Below, piece by piece: positions 36,801 through 49,300 of a stretch of DNA of 64,000 nt. The notes beneath the pieces were generated by a model. That model saw only the letters and a list, made by a program, of their open reading frames with translations, ran no database searches and was not told where the DNA came from. The first letter of the stretch is position 1. Every line of letters begins with the position of its first letter. The DNA is from Mimachlamys varia. Its lineage: Eukaryota > Mollusca > Bivalvia > Pectinida > Pectinidae. Where the stretch lies: the NCBI GenBank assembly GCA_947623455.1, contig OX392532.1, forward strand, positions 5,415,501-5,479,500. Direction: 5' to 3'. The translations under genes were made by a program, and so were the position numbers.

Positions 36801-39800
36801 CAGCTGATGTTATTTAGTGTTTCCTTCTACAGTTGATGTTATTCAGTGTTTCCTTCTACAGTTGATGTTATTTAGTGTTTCCTTCTACAATTGATGTTTT
36901 TTAGTGTTTCCTTCTACAGTTAATGTTATTTAGTGTTTCCTTCTACAGTTGATGTTATTCAGTGTTTATTTCTACAGTTAATGTTATTTAGTGTTACCTT
37001 CTACAGTTGATGTTATTAAATGTTTCCTTCTACAGTTGATGTTATTAAATGTTTCCTTCTACAGTTGATGTTATTTAGTGTTACCTTCTACAGTTGATGT
37101 TATTTAGTGTTTCCTTCTACAGTTGATGTTATTCAGTGTTTCCTTCTACAGTTGATGTTATTCAGTGTTTCCTTCTACAGTTGATGTTATTTAATGTTGC
37201 CTTCTACAGTTGATGTTATTTAGTGTTTCCTTCTACAGCTGATGTTATTTAGTGTTACCTTCTACAATTGATGTTATTTAGTGTTTCCTTCTACAGTTGA
37301 TGTTATTCAGTGTTTCCTTCTACAGTTGATGTTATTTAGTGTTTCCTTCTACAATTGATGTTATTTAGTGTTTCCTTCTACAGTTGATGTTATTTAGTGT
37401 TTCCTTCTACAATTGATGTTATTTAGTGTTTCCTTCTACAGTTGATGTTATTCAGTGTTTCCTTCTACAGTTGATGTTATTCAGTGTTTCCTTCTACAGT
37501 TGATGTTATTTATTGTTGCCTTCTACAGTTGATGTTATTTAGTGTTTCCTTCTACAGTTGATGTTATTTAGTGTTTCCTTCTACAGTTGATGTTATTCAG
37601 TGTTTCCTTCTACAGTTGATGTTATTCAGTGTTTATTTCTACAGTTGATAGTATTTAGTGTTTCCTTCTACAATTGATGTTATTTAGTGTTTCCTTCTAC
37701 AGTTGATGTTATTCAGTGTTTCCTTCTACAGTTGATGTTATTTAATGTTGCCTTCTACAGTTGATGTTATTTAGTGTTTATTTCTACAGTTGATGTTATT
37801 TAGTGTTTCCTTCTACAGTTGATGTTATTTAGTGTTGCCTTCTACAGTTGATGTTATTTAGTGTTACCTTCTACAGTTGATGTTATTTAGTGTTTCCTTC
37901 TACAGTTGATGTTATTTAGTGTTTCCTTCTACAGTTGATGTTATTTAGTGTTTCCTTCTACAGTTGATGTTATTTAGTGTTTCCTTCTACAGTTGATGTT
38001 ATTCAGTGTTTATTTCTACAGTTGATGTTATTAAGTGTTTCCTTCTACAGTTGATGTTATTTAGTGTTTCCTTCTACAGTTGATGTTATTTAGTGTTTCC
38101 TTCTACAGTTGATGTTATTTAGTGTTACCTTCTACAGTTGATGTTATTTAGTGTTACCTTCTACAATTGATGTTTTTTAGTGTTTCCTTCTACAGTTGAT
38201 GTTATTTAGTGTTACCTTCTACAGTTGATGTTATTTAGTGTTACCTTCTACAGTTGATGTTATTTAGTGTTTCCTTCTACAGTTGATGTTATTTAGTGTT
38301 TCCTTCTACAGTTGATGTTATTTAGTGTTTCCTTCTACAGTTGATGTTATTTAGTGTTTCCTTCTACAGTTGATGTTATTTAGTGTTTCCTTCTACAGTT
38401 GATGTTATTCAGTGTTTATTTCTACAGTTGATGTTATTAAGTGTTTCCTTCTACAGTTGATGTTATTTAGTGTTTCCTTCTACAGTTGATGTTATTTAGT
38501 GTTTCCTTCTACAGTTGATGTTATTTAGTGTTACCTTCTACAGTTGATGTTATTTAGTGTTACCTTCTACAATTGATGTTTTTTAGTGTTTCCTTCTACA
38601 GTTGATGTTATTTAGTGTTACCTTCTACAGTTGATGTTATTTAGTGTTACCTTCTACAGTTGATGTTATTTAGTGTTTCCTTCTACAGTTGATGTTATTT
38701 AGTGTTTCCTTCTACATTTGATGTTTTTAGTGTTTCCTTCTACAGTTGATGATATTTAGTGTTTATTTCTACAGTTGATTTTTTTAGTGTTTCCTTCTAC
38801 AGTTGATGTTATTTAGTGTTTCCTTCTACAGTTGATGTTTTTAGTGTTTTCTTCTACAGTTGATGATATTTAGTGTATATTTCTACAGTTGATTTTTTTA
38901 GTGTTTCCTTCTACAGTTGATGTTATTTAGTGTTCCCTTCTACAGTTGATGTTATTTAGTGTTTCCTTCTACAGTTGATGTTATTTAGTGTTTCCTTCTA
39001 CATTTGATGTTTTTAGTGTTTCCTTCTACAGTTGATGATATTTAGTGTTTCTATCTACAGTTGATTTTTTTAGTGTTTCCTTCTACAGTTGATGTTATTT
39101 AGTGTTTCCTTCTACAGTTGATGTTTTTAGTGTTTATTTCTACAGTTGATGATATTTAGTGTTTATTTCTACAGTTGATTTTTTTAGTGTTTCCTTCTAC
39201 AGTTGATGTTATTTAGTGTTCCCTTCTACAGTTGATGTTATTTAGTGTTTATTTCTACAGTTGATGTTATTTAGTGTTTCCTTCTACAGTTGATGTCATT
39301 TAGTGTTACCTTCTACAGTTGATGTTATTTAGTGTTACCTTCTACAGTTAATGTTATTCAGTGTTTCCTTCTACAGTTGATGTCATTTAGTGTTTCCTTC
39401 TACAGTTGATGTTTTTTAGTGTTTCCTTCTACAGTTGATGTTATTTAGTGTTTCCTTCTACAGTTGATGATATTTAGTGTTTATTTCTACAGTTGATTTT
39501 TTTAGTGTTTCCTTCTACAGTTGATGTTATATAGTGTTTATTTCTACAGTTGATGTTATTCAGTGTTTCCTTCTACAGTTGATGTTATTTAGTGTTTATT
39601 TCTACGGTTAATGTTATTTAGTGTTTCCTTCTACATTTGATGTTTTTAGTGTTTCCTTCTACAGTTGATGATATTTAGTGTTTATTTCTACAGTTGATTT
39701 TTTTAGTGTTTCCTTCTACAGTTGATGTTATTTAGTGTTTCCTTCTACAGTTGATGTTATTCAGTGTTTCCTTCTACAGTTGATGTTATTTAGTGTTTCC

Positions 39801-41785
39801 TTCTACAGTTGATGTTTTTAGTGTTTCCTTCTACAGTTGATGATATTTAGTGTTTATTTCTACAGTTGATTTTTTTAGTGTTTCCTTCTACAGTTGATGT
39901 TATTTAGTGTTCCCTTCTACAGTTGATGTTATTTAGTGTTTCCTTCTACAGTTGATGTTATTTAGTGTTTCCTTCTACAGTTGATGTTATTTAGTGTTTC
40001 CTTCTACAGTTGATGTTATTTAGTGTTTCCTTCTACAGTTGATGTTATTTAGTGTTTCCTTCTACAGTTGATGTTATTTAGTGTTTCCTTCTACAGTTGA
40101 TGTTATTCAGTGTTTCCTTCTACAGTTGATGTTATTTAGTGTTTCCTTCTACAGTTGATGTTTTTAGTGTTTCCTTCTACAGTTGATGATATTTAGTGTT
40201 TATTTCTACAGTTGATTTTTTTAGTGTTTCCTTCTACAGTTGATGTTATTTAGTGTTTCCTTCTACAGTTGATGTTATTTAGTGTTCCCTTCTACAGTTG
40301 ATGTTATTTAGTGTTTCCTTCTACAGTTGATGTTATTTAGTGTTTCCTTCTACAGTTGATGTTATTTAGTGTTTCCTTCTACAGTTGATGTTTTTAGTGT
40401 TTATTTCTACAGTTGATGATATTTAGTGTTTATTTCTACAGTTGATTTTTTTAGTGTTTCCTTCTACAGTTGATGTTATATAGTGTTTATTTCTACAGTT
40501 GATGTTATTTAGTGTTTCCTTCTACAGTTGATGTTATTTAGTGTTTATTTCTACGGTTAATGTTATTTAGTGTTTCCTTCTACAGTTGATGTTATATAGT
40601 GTTTATTTCTACAGTTGATGTTATTTAGTGTTTATTTCTACAGTTGATTTTTTTAGTGTTTCCTTCTACAGTTGATGTTATATAGTGTTTATTTCTACAG
40701 TTGATGTTATTTAGTGTTTCCTTCTACAGTTGATGTTATTTAGTGTTTATTTCTACGGTTAATGTTATTTAGTGTTTCCTTCTACATTTGATGTTTTTAG
40801 TGTTTCCTTCTACAGTTGATGATATTTAGTGTTTATTTCTACAGTTGATTTTTTTAGTGTTTCCTTCTACAGTTGATGTTTTTAGTGTTTCCTTCTACAG
40901 TTGATGATATTTAGTGTTTATTTCTACAGTTGATTTTTTTAGTGTTTCCTTCTACAGTTGATGTTATATAGTGTTTATTTCTACAGTTGATGTTATTTAG
41001 TGTTTCCTTCTACAGTTGATGTTATTTAGTGTTTATTTCTACGGTTAATGTTATTTAGTGTTTCCTTCTACAGTTGATGTTATATAGTGTTTATTTCTAC
41101 AGTTGATGTTATTTAGTGTTTATTTCTACAGTTGATTTTTTTAGTGTTTCCTTCTACAGTTGATGTTATTTAGTGTTTCCTTCTACAGTTGATGTTATTT
41201 AATGTTTCCTTCTACAGTTGATGTTATTTAGTGTTTCCTTCTACAGTTGATGTTATTTAGTGTTTCCTTCTACATTTGATGTTTTTAGTGTTTCCTTCTA
41301 CAGTTGATGATATTTAGTGTTTATTTCTACAGTTGATTTTTTTAGTGTTTCCTTCTACAGTTGATGTTATTTAGTGTTTCCTTCTACAGTTGATGTTTTT
41401 AGTGTTTATTTCTACAGTTGATGTTATTTAGTGTTTCCTTCTACAGTTGATGTTTTTTAATGTTTCCTTCTACAGTTAATGTTATTTAGTGTTTCCTTCT
41501 ACAGTTGATGTTATTTAGTGTTTACTTCTACAGTTGATGTTATTTAGTGTTTCCTTCTACAGTTGATGTTTTTTAGTGTTTCCTTCTACAGTTGATGTTA
41601 TTTAGTGTTTCCTTCTACAGTTGATGTTTTTTAATGTTTCCTTCTACAGTTGATGTTATTTAGTGTTACCTTCTACAGTTGATGTTATTCAGTGTTTCCT
41701 TCTACAGCTGATGTTATTTAGTATTTCCTTCTACAGTTGATGTTATTTAGTGCTTTAAGTGTTTCCTTTTACATGTGATGTGATG
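30850..41785. repeat. 29-bp satellite array C, about 375 copies (10.9 kb)
   Basis: Unit parts are TTTCCTTCTACAG and TTGATGTTATTTAGTG. Variants include TTACC, TTATTT, TTGCC and TTCCC for TTTCC, TTCAG for TTTAG, and a shorter unit with GATTTTTTTAGTG that clusters after 38.7 kb. A block is duplicated 1,478 bases apart, and another 406 bases apart (14 units). Each plus-strand unit resembles a polypyrimidine tract plus 3' splice acceptor. Confidence 0.98.
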
Positions 41786-42154
41786 TATTACAAGGGTCAA
41801 CATTAATCATCTGTTTTGAAGTATTTGAAGTAGAGGGAAATGACCACAGCTAATATTGTTTAACTGTACTGCATTTTTATCTATGGTATATTTGTTTGTA
41901 AATGAATTCATGTCGATACATTCGATTTCTTAAATGTTAACAATGATACTCGGTATCATCCATGTTAATTTTAATTGGCGTCTGTTTATTTAAGTGATTT
42001 TCGGAGAACATCTTTAGTACAACCTCTACTGCTTTTTGTTTAAGCAAAAGACAACGTAGCATCTGGTGCATCTTTGATTAATAGTAATTCAAAATATGTG
42101 GAAATAAAGTTTTTTTTATACATGAACACTCACGTGTAACATCTCCACCCTGTA
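41786..42154. other. AT-rich spacer between arrays C and F
   Basis: About 370 bases without a repeat unit or coding signal that I can see. It ends just before the GC-rich 23-bp array. Confidence 0.6.
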
Positions 42155-42598
42155 TCCCATGTCCACGTCCTCGGGAACTGTGTTTCCACGTCCTCGGGAA
42201 CTGTGTTTCCACGTCCTCGGGTACTGTGTTTCCACGTCCTCGGGAACTGTGTTTCCACGTCCTCGGGTACTGTGTTTCCACGTCCTCGGGAACTGTGTTT
42301 CCACGTCCTCGGGTACTGTGTTTCCACGTCCTCGGGTACTGTGTTTCCACGTCCTCGGGTACTGTGTTTCCACGTCCTCGGGTACTGTGTTTCCACGTCC
42401 TCGGGTACTGTGTTTCCACGTCCTCGGGCTCTGTATTTCCACCTCCTCGGGCTCTGTGTTTCCACGTCCTCGGGCTCTGTGTTTCCACGTCCTCGGGCTC
42501 TGTGTTTCCACGTCCTCGGGCTCTGTGTTTCCACGTCCTCGGGTACTGTGTTTCCACGTCCTCGGGCTCTGTGTTTCCACGTCCTCGGGTACTGTGTT
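42155..42598. repeat. 23-bp GC-rich minisatellite F, about 19 copies
   Basis: The unit is TCCACGTCCTCGGGTACTGT plus GTT. Variants have GGAACTGT or GGCTCTGT. It is far richer in GC than its neighbours. As 23 is not a multiple of three, each frame reads the same cycle of three peptides. All three frames are open on both strands, which explains the many overlapping ORFs of 130-180 residues. Confidence 0.97.
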
Positions 42599-43320
42599 GG
42601 GCGAAGCTACATATATATTTATCTCCCTTTTTATCTCATTTCGGTACGTAATTAAAATCAACGTCCGAACAGTTTAGCAGTCCCCAAACGTCAGTTTTAT
42701 TAGTTCTGGTTAAACCTGTTCTGCTGGTCACACTGAAAATAATTTCCTTATTATACCGTCCGTGTTAAATATTTTAATGAGCAAATAGAAATATTGATAT
42801 ATTTACCTCCACAGAATAGTCTGTATCCGATTAATAAAAGAAAATCAATAAAGTATATATACATTAAGATACATGTATAATTAAGAAACCTCAAATTATA
42901 AGTAGGCACATACATGTAATTTTCCGATTGTCGTTTGGTTTTCCTACAAACAAACAGTATTTATAATGTATAAATATGTTTTTAATTAGCCCTAACATCT
43001 GTTCAATTTTGAATACCAAATCGTCACTTTTATCTTTTATCGTAAAACTTATTAGTAAGCTGTCAATGTTGGTCTTAGTTTAAGCAGAGGAAAAGGTAAG
43101 CAGCTGATGTAGAAGAATATGCTGTGTCCTTTATATCAAGTTCAAAAGGGATTATACGATCGACGTGGTCAGTAAACTTCTTATTATTTATAGACAACAC
43201 AGCGTCTATATATCTGAAAGAGAAATTAAAAGATTTGGCAAGGTTTCTCAGGGGTTGAGTTAAAAAATTTTAAAACTCGCCAAAATAGAATTTTACTTGC
43301 CATTTGAAACTGAAAAATTG
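42599..43320. other. Unannotated AT-rich interval
   Basis: No repeat unit, SINE, exon or conserved motif is apparent. It contains short open frames only. Confidence 0.5.
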
Positions 43321-43324
43321 GTTT

Positions 43325-43808
43325 AGAAATGTTGGATACCATCTTTTGGCCCTTAGCATCACTGACAAGTCCCAGAAGAACGAAATAGCTGTATGATGCA
43401 GTTTAATTCATTTTTTTTTCGGCATACCGTATCATTCTATTTCTAAATTCAAAAGGTACAGCATGTGTGTGTTACGTCATCTTTAATGATATGGGGTAGT
43501 AGACTCTGCTGGTGGATTTTTTAGTCCCAGAGGTTTGCTGGAGCCTCCATAGCCACATTTTATCTTATTTGACTAGTTGGACGGTACATACAATACTCAT
43601 TTTCGTAGTACACGATTTAAATTATGCAGAACAAGTGCGTAAAACCTCATAAATTGAAGGGGTTTTACGCACATGGCCTTCTTCTTCTGCATTAGTCTAG
43701 AAATTTTGGATTCCCATCTTTTGGCCCCTAGCATCACTGACGAGTCCCAGAAGGACGAAACAGCTGTATGACGCAGTTTAATTCATGTTTTTCGGCATAC
43801 TGTATCTA
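43325..43808. repeat. Dispersed repeat R1, X-Y-X copy, interrupted
   Basis: Two X segments lie about 373 bases apart with Y between (GACTCTGCTGGTGG to GGGGTTTTACGCACA). The second X is cut at GTATCTA by the element at 43809 and resumes at 44292 (TTACTAAATTTAAAATGTGC). Confidence 0.82.
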
Positions 43809-44289
43809 CAGTGAAACCTCGATTAAAGACCACCTCAGAATTAAGACCATCTCGCTATTAAGACCACTTTATTTCAGTCCCGAAAATATCTTATATATAT
43901 CTTTGTATTTTAAGCTTCACTATTAAGACCACCTCAGTATTAAGACCACCGCGCTATTAAGATCAGTTTTTTAAAAGTCCCGAATGCCATTTTTACACTA
44001 AATTTCACCTCGCTATTCAGACCACCGACCAAACACAAAGTCACTTGGTGTGTATTCCACTGTGTACACCTGTCAAGTGTCAGATCAGTAAGCTGTAATT
44101 TAGTTTCAAATTGGTTAATCAGCTACTGTTACTGTGTGTTTAACATTAAGTTAATGGACATGAAAACAGGTCAAAAAGTGGATTTTAGAGAAATCTGTCT
44201 GCATGGTCACCCTCAGTATTAAGACCACCCCGCTATTAAGACCACTTTGATGCGGTCCCTTAGGTGGTCTTAATAGAGAAGTTTCACTA
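43809..44289. mobile_element. Tigger/pogo-like MITE, 481 bp, with TA target duplication
   Basis: The ends are CAGTGAAACCTCGATTAAAG and, inverted, CTTAATAGAGAAGTTTCACT. The inner sequence repeats CTATTAAGACCAC several times. It is flanked by TA on both sides, as expected for Tc1/mariner-pogo insertions. It has no transposase frame, so it is non-autonomous. It lies inside the R1 repeat. Confidence 0.85.
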
Positions 44290-44329
44290 TATTACTAAAT
44301 TTAAAATGTGCAGCATGTGTGTGTTACCA

Positions 44330-46390
44330 CATTTTCTTCAGTATCTTTCATCTTAGCTTTTATTGTGATTTAAAGAGCATGTCCAGGATAGCTCACTGCC
44401 ATGCATGTGTATCGTCGTCCGTCTAAAAAAACCCTCTCATAACGTGTGATCGAAGACGTTAATGTACATGTTTTGATCGAAAAAAAACACACTACATTTA
44501 AGGAGGAGGTCCTCAAGACTGAGTAAAAGTTCTTTCTTTCGAGTTTTTCAAAATCGTCATGTACATCCCGCTAATTCCACTTCTGGAGTATACAGTGTCA
44601 CAATAAGACTGAAACCCTTATTTATTGGTACTAAGAATGGCAATGCGAAGACCAATGTAGTTAGAAATTTAGATACAGGCTTGGTTGAGCAATTAGCAGA
44701 GCCAACGATAAAACTTTGCTTTTAAGGATCCTTGTATAGTTTCGGTATCCAATAAACATGAAGTAGGTCAGTGTCTTACTCATTAACTAGTATCGTGAAT
44801 TTATTTCCAGCTTACGGTATCTGTTACTAAATGTAAAAGGTGCAGCTGATGTGTGAGTGTTAGGTTCATCTTTCATATCACAAAAAAACAGATCATATAG
44901 ACCTTAATGAAAACAACCAAATAATGTAAAAAATGAATAAATAAACGACAAAATCTAGTGCTTCGGAGTGAGAAACAGCGGTGTAAGACCTAGTTCTTCA
45001 CCTGAACGTTGTTTCGTAACACTGTCACAGTCGTTTCTAACAAACTAATTTACCTCGTCGGGACTCAAATAACCGGGCCCACGATTTCCGTCACAACACT
45101 TAATGTATATACTTAAAGATTAAACTAATACATAGTTTACATACTATACAGTTATCGACACCAATGAATTATAAAGATAATGGTGTCCATGAAAGTTTTA
45201 AACAACTTAGATTATATAATATTCAAGAAAAGAAATAGTGAATAACCAGTAGCCGATTGACCTGCATAGCTCCAGTGATATTTACTTAACATCATTAGTA
45301 TTTCAAATAGGCATGTTTTAAGTTCAGGGAGAGAGTAAACATTTATAACCGTGGGCTACGCACAAGAAAGTATTATATAAACAAGCCGAATGTTGAAAGA
45401 TCGATCTAGACATACTGTGATATCTTTATTTAAATATTATAAAACAAAGAAAATATCAGATATAAATCCACATCTTAACTTTATCCTAGATGTACACAGA
45501 AAGCTATTAATTTTTGTAGTTGTGACACTGCCGTTGTCTATTAAGGATGAATTCTTCAGAGAAGTCTAAATTTTCCTGTATTAAATTTTTTTTAATACAC
45601 ATTTTTTGGAAAACGGAGTTCATGGCATGGCAGAAAAAGATAATGATATGTCAGCGTGCTCTTTTTGTGCTATGATCGGTCAAAGATACCAATATGACAG
45701 TGAATTTTGCAGTTTTGACCAATTGCAGGACATTTTCATACAATATCTTCCGAAATCCAAAATGCATTTTCTTTTAAGCTATGGAAGTAAATTTTCTCTT
45801 ACTTAATATCTAAATGGTTTTCTCTGTCTAAAACTGTCATAAAAAGGGGTTAGCGTGCTTCATTGTTTGTCCCGTTACAATTTGTAGTATTTTTCACAAT
45901 TTCGGGTTCAAAAATGAAAAGTTTTCCAGTTACACTAAAAATATGAAAAATTTTTTTTAAAAAAGTATATAATTTTCCACTGTGCTGCATAATAATTCTA
46001 TAATATTGAACATTATACAGCAAAAACTAGCTTGCTATGATTAAAAATGGCGAAACACTGATATTTTTAAGAGATCAATCCAGCATCAAAAGGTGAAATT
46101 TCGTGCAAAATATACACAGAAATACGCATTTTCAAAATGGTCGCCGAATTGGTAGTGTTTTTTATAATTCATGTAAATAATGTTCTACAAGCAACAGACA
46201 CCTATATTTTTGACACATTTTTTATATACATGTACGCTATTTAAATTGATCAAAATTGCTTCAATATAATGTAAAATGTTTAAACGAGATTAAAAAGAGA
46301 CTGGAACGTGACTGAAACCTCAGAAGATCATCTGATCCATGGTAGAAAAAATCTGTTTAATAAAGTTTTCTAGTGATGAGGCATATTAGT
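44330..46390. other. Interval with R1 fragment and no recognised gene
   Basis: An R1 fragment (TATCTGTTACTAAATGTAAA) lies at about 44818-44880. A plus-strand open frame of 66 codons at 45606-45806 begins at a non-canonical TTG, has no recognised domain and lies in sequence that looks like dispersed repeat. Nothing else is assigned. Confidence 0.5.
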
Positions 46391-46397
46391 CAAAGAA

Positions 46398-49300
46398 CTG
46401 ATGATACACGTACACAATACTCTTTACTCTGATAATAGAAATCCTAGATGTACACAATACTCTTTACTCTGATAATAGAAATCCTAGATGTACACAATAC
46501 TCTTTACTCTGATAATAGAAATCCTAGACGTACACAACACTCTTTACTCTGATAATAGAAACCCTAGATGTACACAATACTCTTTATTCTGATAATAGAA
46601 ATCCTAGATGTACACAACACTCTTTATTCTGATAATAGAAATCCTAGATGTTCACAACACTCTTTACTCTGATAATAGAAATCCTAGATGTACACAACAC
46701 TCTTTATTCTGATAATAGAAATCCTAGATGTACACAATACTCTTTACCCTGATAATAGAAATCCTAGATGTACACAACACTCTTTACTCTGATAATAGAA
46801 ATCCTACACGTGCACAATACTCTTTACTCTGATAATAGAAATCCTACACGTGCACAATACTCTTTACTCTGATAATAGAAATCCTAGATGTACACAATAC
46901 TCTTTACTATGATAATAGAAATCCTAGATGTACACAATACTCTTTACTCTGATAATAGAAATCCTACACGTACACAACACTCTTTACTCTGATAATAGAA
47001 ATCCTAGACGTACACAATACTCTTTACTCTGATAATAGAAATCCTAGATGTACACAACACTCTTTACTCTGATAATAGAAATCCTAGATGTTCACAATAC
47101 TCTTTACTCTGATAATAGAAATCCTAGATGTACACAATACTCTTTACTATGATAATAGAAATCCAGGATGTACACAATACTCTTTACTCTGATAATAGAA
47201 ATCCTAGATGTACACAATACTCTTTACTCTGATAATAGAAATCCTACACGTACACAACACTCTTTACTCTGATAATAGAAATCCTAGACGTACACAATAC
47301 TCTTTACTCTGATAATAGAAATCCTAGATGTACACAACACTCTTTACTCTGATAATAGAAATCCTAGATGTTCACAATACTCTTTACTCTGATAATAGAA
47401 ATCCTACACGTACACAACACTCTTTACTCTGATAATAGAAATCCTAGATGTTCACAATACTCTTTACTCTGATAATAGAAATCCTAGATGTACACAACAC
47501 TCTTTACTCTGATAATAGAAATCCTAGATGTTCACAATACTCTTTACTCTGATAATAGAAATCCTAGATGTACACAATACTCTTTACTCTGATAATAGAA
47601 ATCCTAGATGTACACAACACTCTTTACTCTGATAATAGAAATCCTAGATGTACACAACACTCTTTACTCTGATAATAGAAATCCTAGATGTTCACAATAC
47701 TCTTTACTCTGATAATAGAAATCCTAGATGTACACAATACTCTTTACTCTGATAATAGAAATCCTACACGTACACAATACTCTTTACTCTGATAATAGAA
47801 ATCCTACACGTACACAATACTCTTTACTCTGATAATAGAAATCTTACACGTACACAACACTCTTTACTCTGATAATAGAAATCCTAGACGTACACAATAC
47901 TTTTTACTCTGATAATAGAAATCCTAGACGTACACAATACTCTTTACTCTGATAATAGAAATCCTACACGTACACAATACTCTTTACTCTGATAATAGAA
48001 ATCCTAGATGTACACAATACTCTTTACTCTGATAATAGAAATCCTAGACGTACACAACACTCTTTACTCTGATAATAGAAATCCTAGACGTACACAATAC
48101 TCTTTACTCTGATAATAGAAATCTTAGATGTACACAATACTCTTTACTCTGATAATAGAAATCCTAGATGTACACAACACTCTTTACTCTGATAATAGAA
48201 ATCCTAGATGTACACAATACTCTTTACTCTGATAATAGAAATCCTAGATGAACACAATACTCTTTAATATGATGATAGAAATCCTACACGTACACAATAC
48301 TCTTTACTCTGATAATAGAAATCCTACACGTACACAATACTCTTTACTCTGATAATAGAAATCCTAGATGTACACAATACTCTTTACTCTGATAATAGAA
48401 ATCCTAGATGTACGCAAATCTCTTTACCCTGATAATAGAAATACTAGACGTACACAACACCCTTTACTCTGATAATAGAAATCCTAGATGTACACAATAC
48501 TCTTTACTCTGATAATAGAAATCCTAGACGTACACAACACTCTTTACTCTGATAATAGAAATCCTACACGTACACAATACTCTTTACTCTGATAATAGAA
48601 ATCCTAGACGTACACAACACTCTTTACTCTGATAATAGAAATCCTACACGTACACAATACTCTTTACTCTGATAATAGAAATCCTAGACGTACACAACAC
48701 TCTTTACTCTGATAATAGAAATCCTACAATATAGATGTACACAACACTCTTTACCCTGATAATAGAAATACTAGACGTACACAACACCCTTTACCCTGAT
48801 AATAGAAATACTAGACGTACACAATACTCTTTACTCTGATAATAGAAATCCTAGACGTACACAATACTCTTTACTCTGATAATAGAAATCCTAGACGTAC
48901 ACAATACTCTTTACTCTGATAATAGAAATCCTAGACGTACACAATACTCTTTACTCTGATAATAGAAATCTTAGATGTACACAACACTCTTTACTCTGAT
49001 AATAGAAATCCTAGATGTACATTATACTCTTTACTCTGATAATAGAAATCCTAGATGTACACAATACTCTTTACTCTGATAATAGAAATCCTAGATGTAC
49101 ACAATACTCTTTACTCTGATAATAGAAATCCTAGATGTACACAATACTCGTTACTCTGATAATAGAAATCCTACACGTACACAATACTCTTTATTGATAA
49201 TAGAAATCCTAGATGTACATTATACTCTTTACTCTGATAATAGAAATCCTAGATGTACACAATACTCTTTATTCTGATAATAGAAATACTAGATGTACAT

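Noticed and set aside
42078..42677. Six overlapping frames of 134-181 residues
   Set aside because: All are readings of the same 23-bp repeat in different frames. No ATG-led coding context or recognisable domain.
45606..45806. 66-codon plus-strand frame
   Set aside because: It starts at a non-ATG codon and has no domain, splice or promoter context. The surrounding sequence looks like dispersed repeat.
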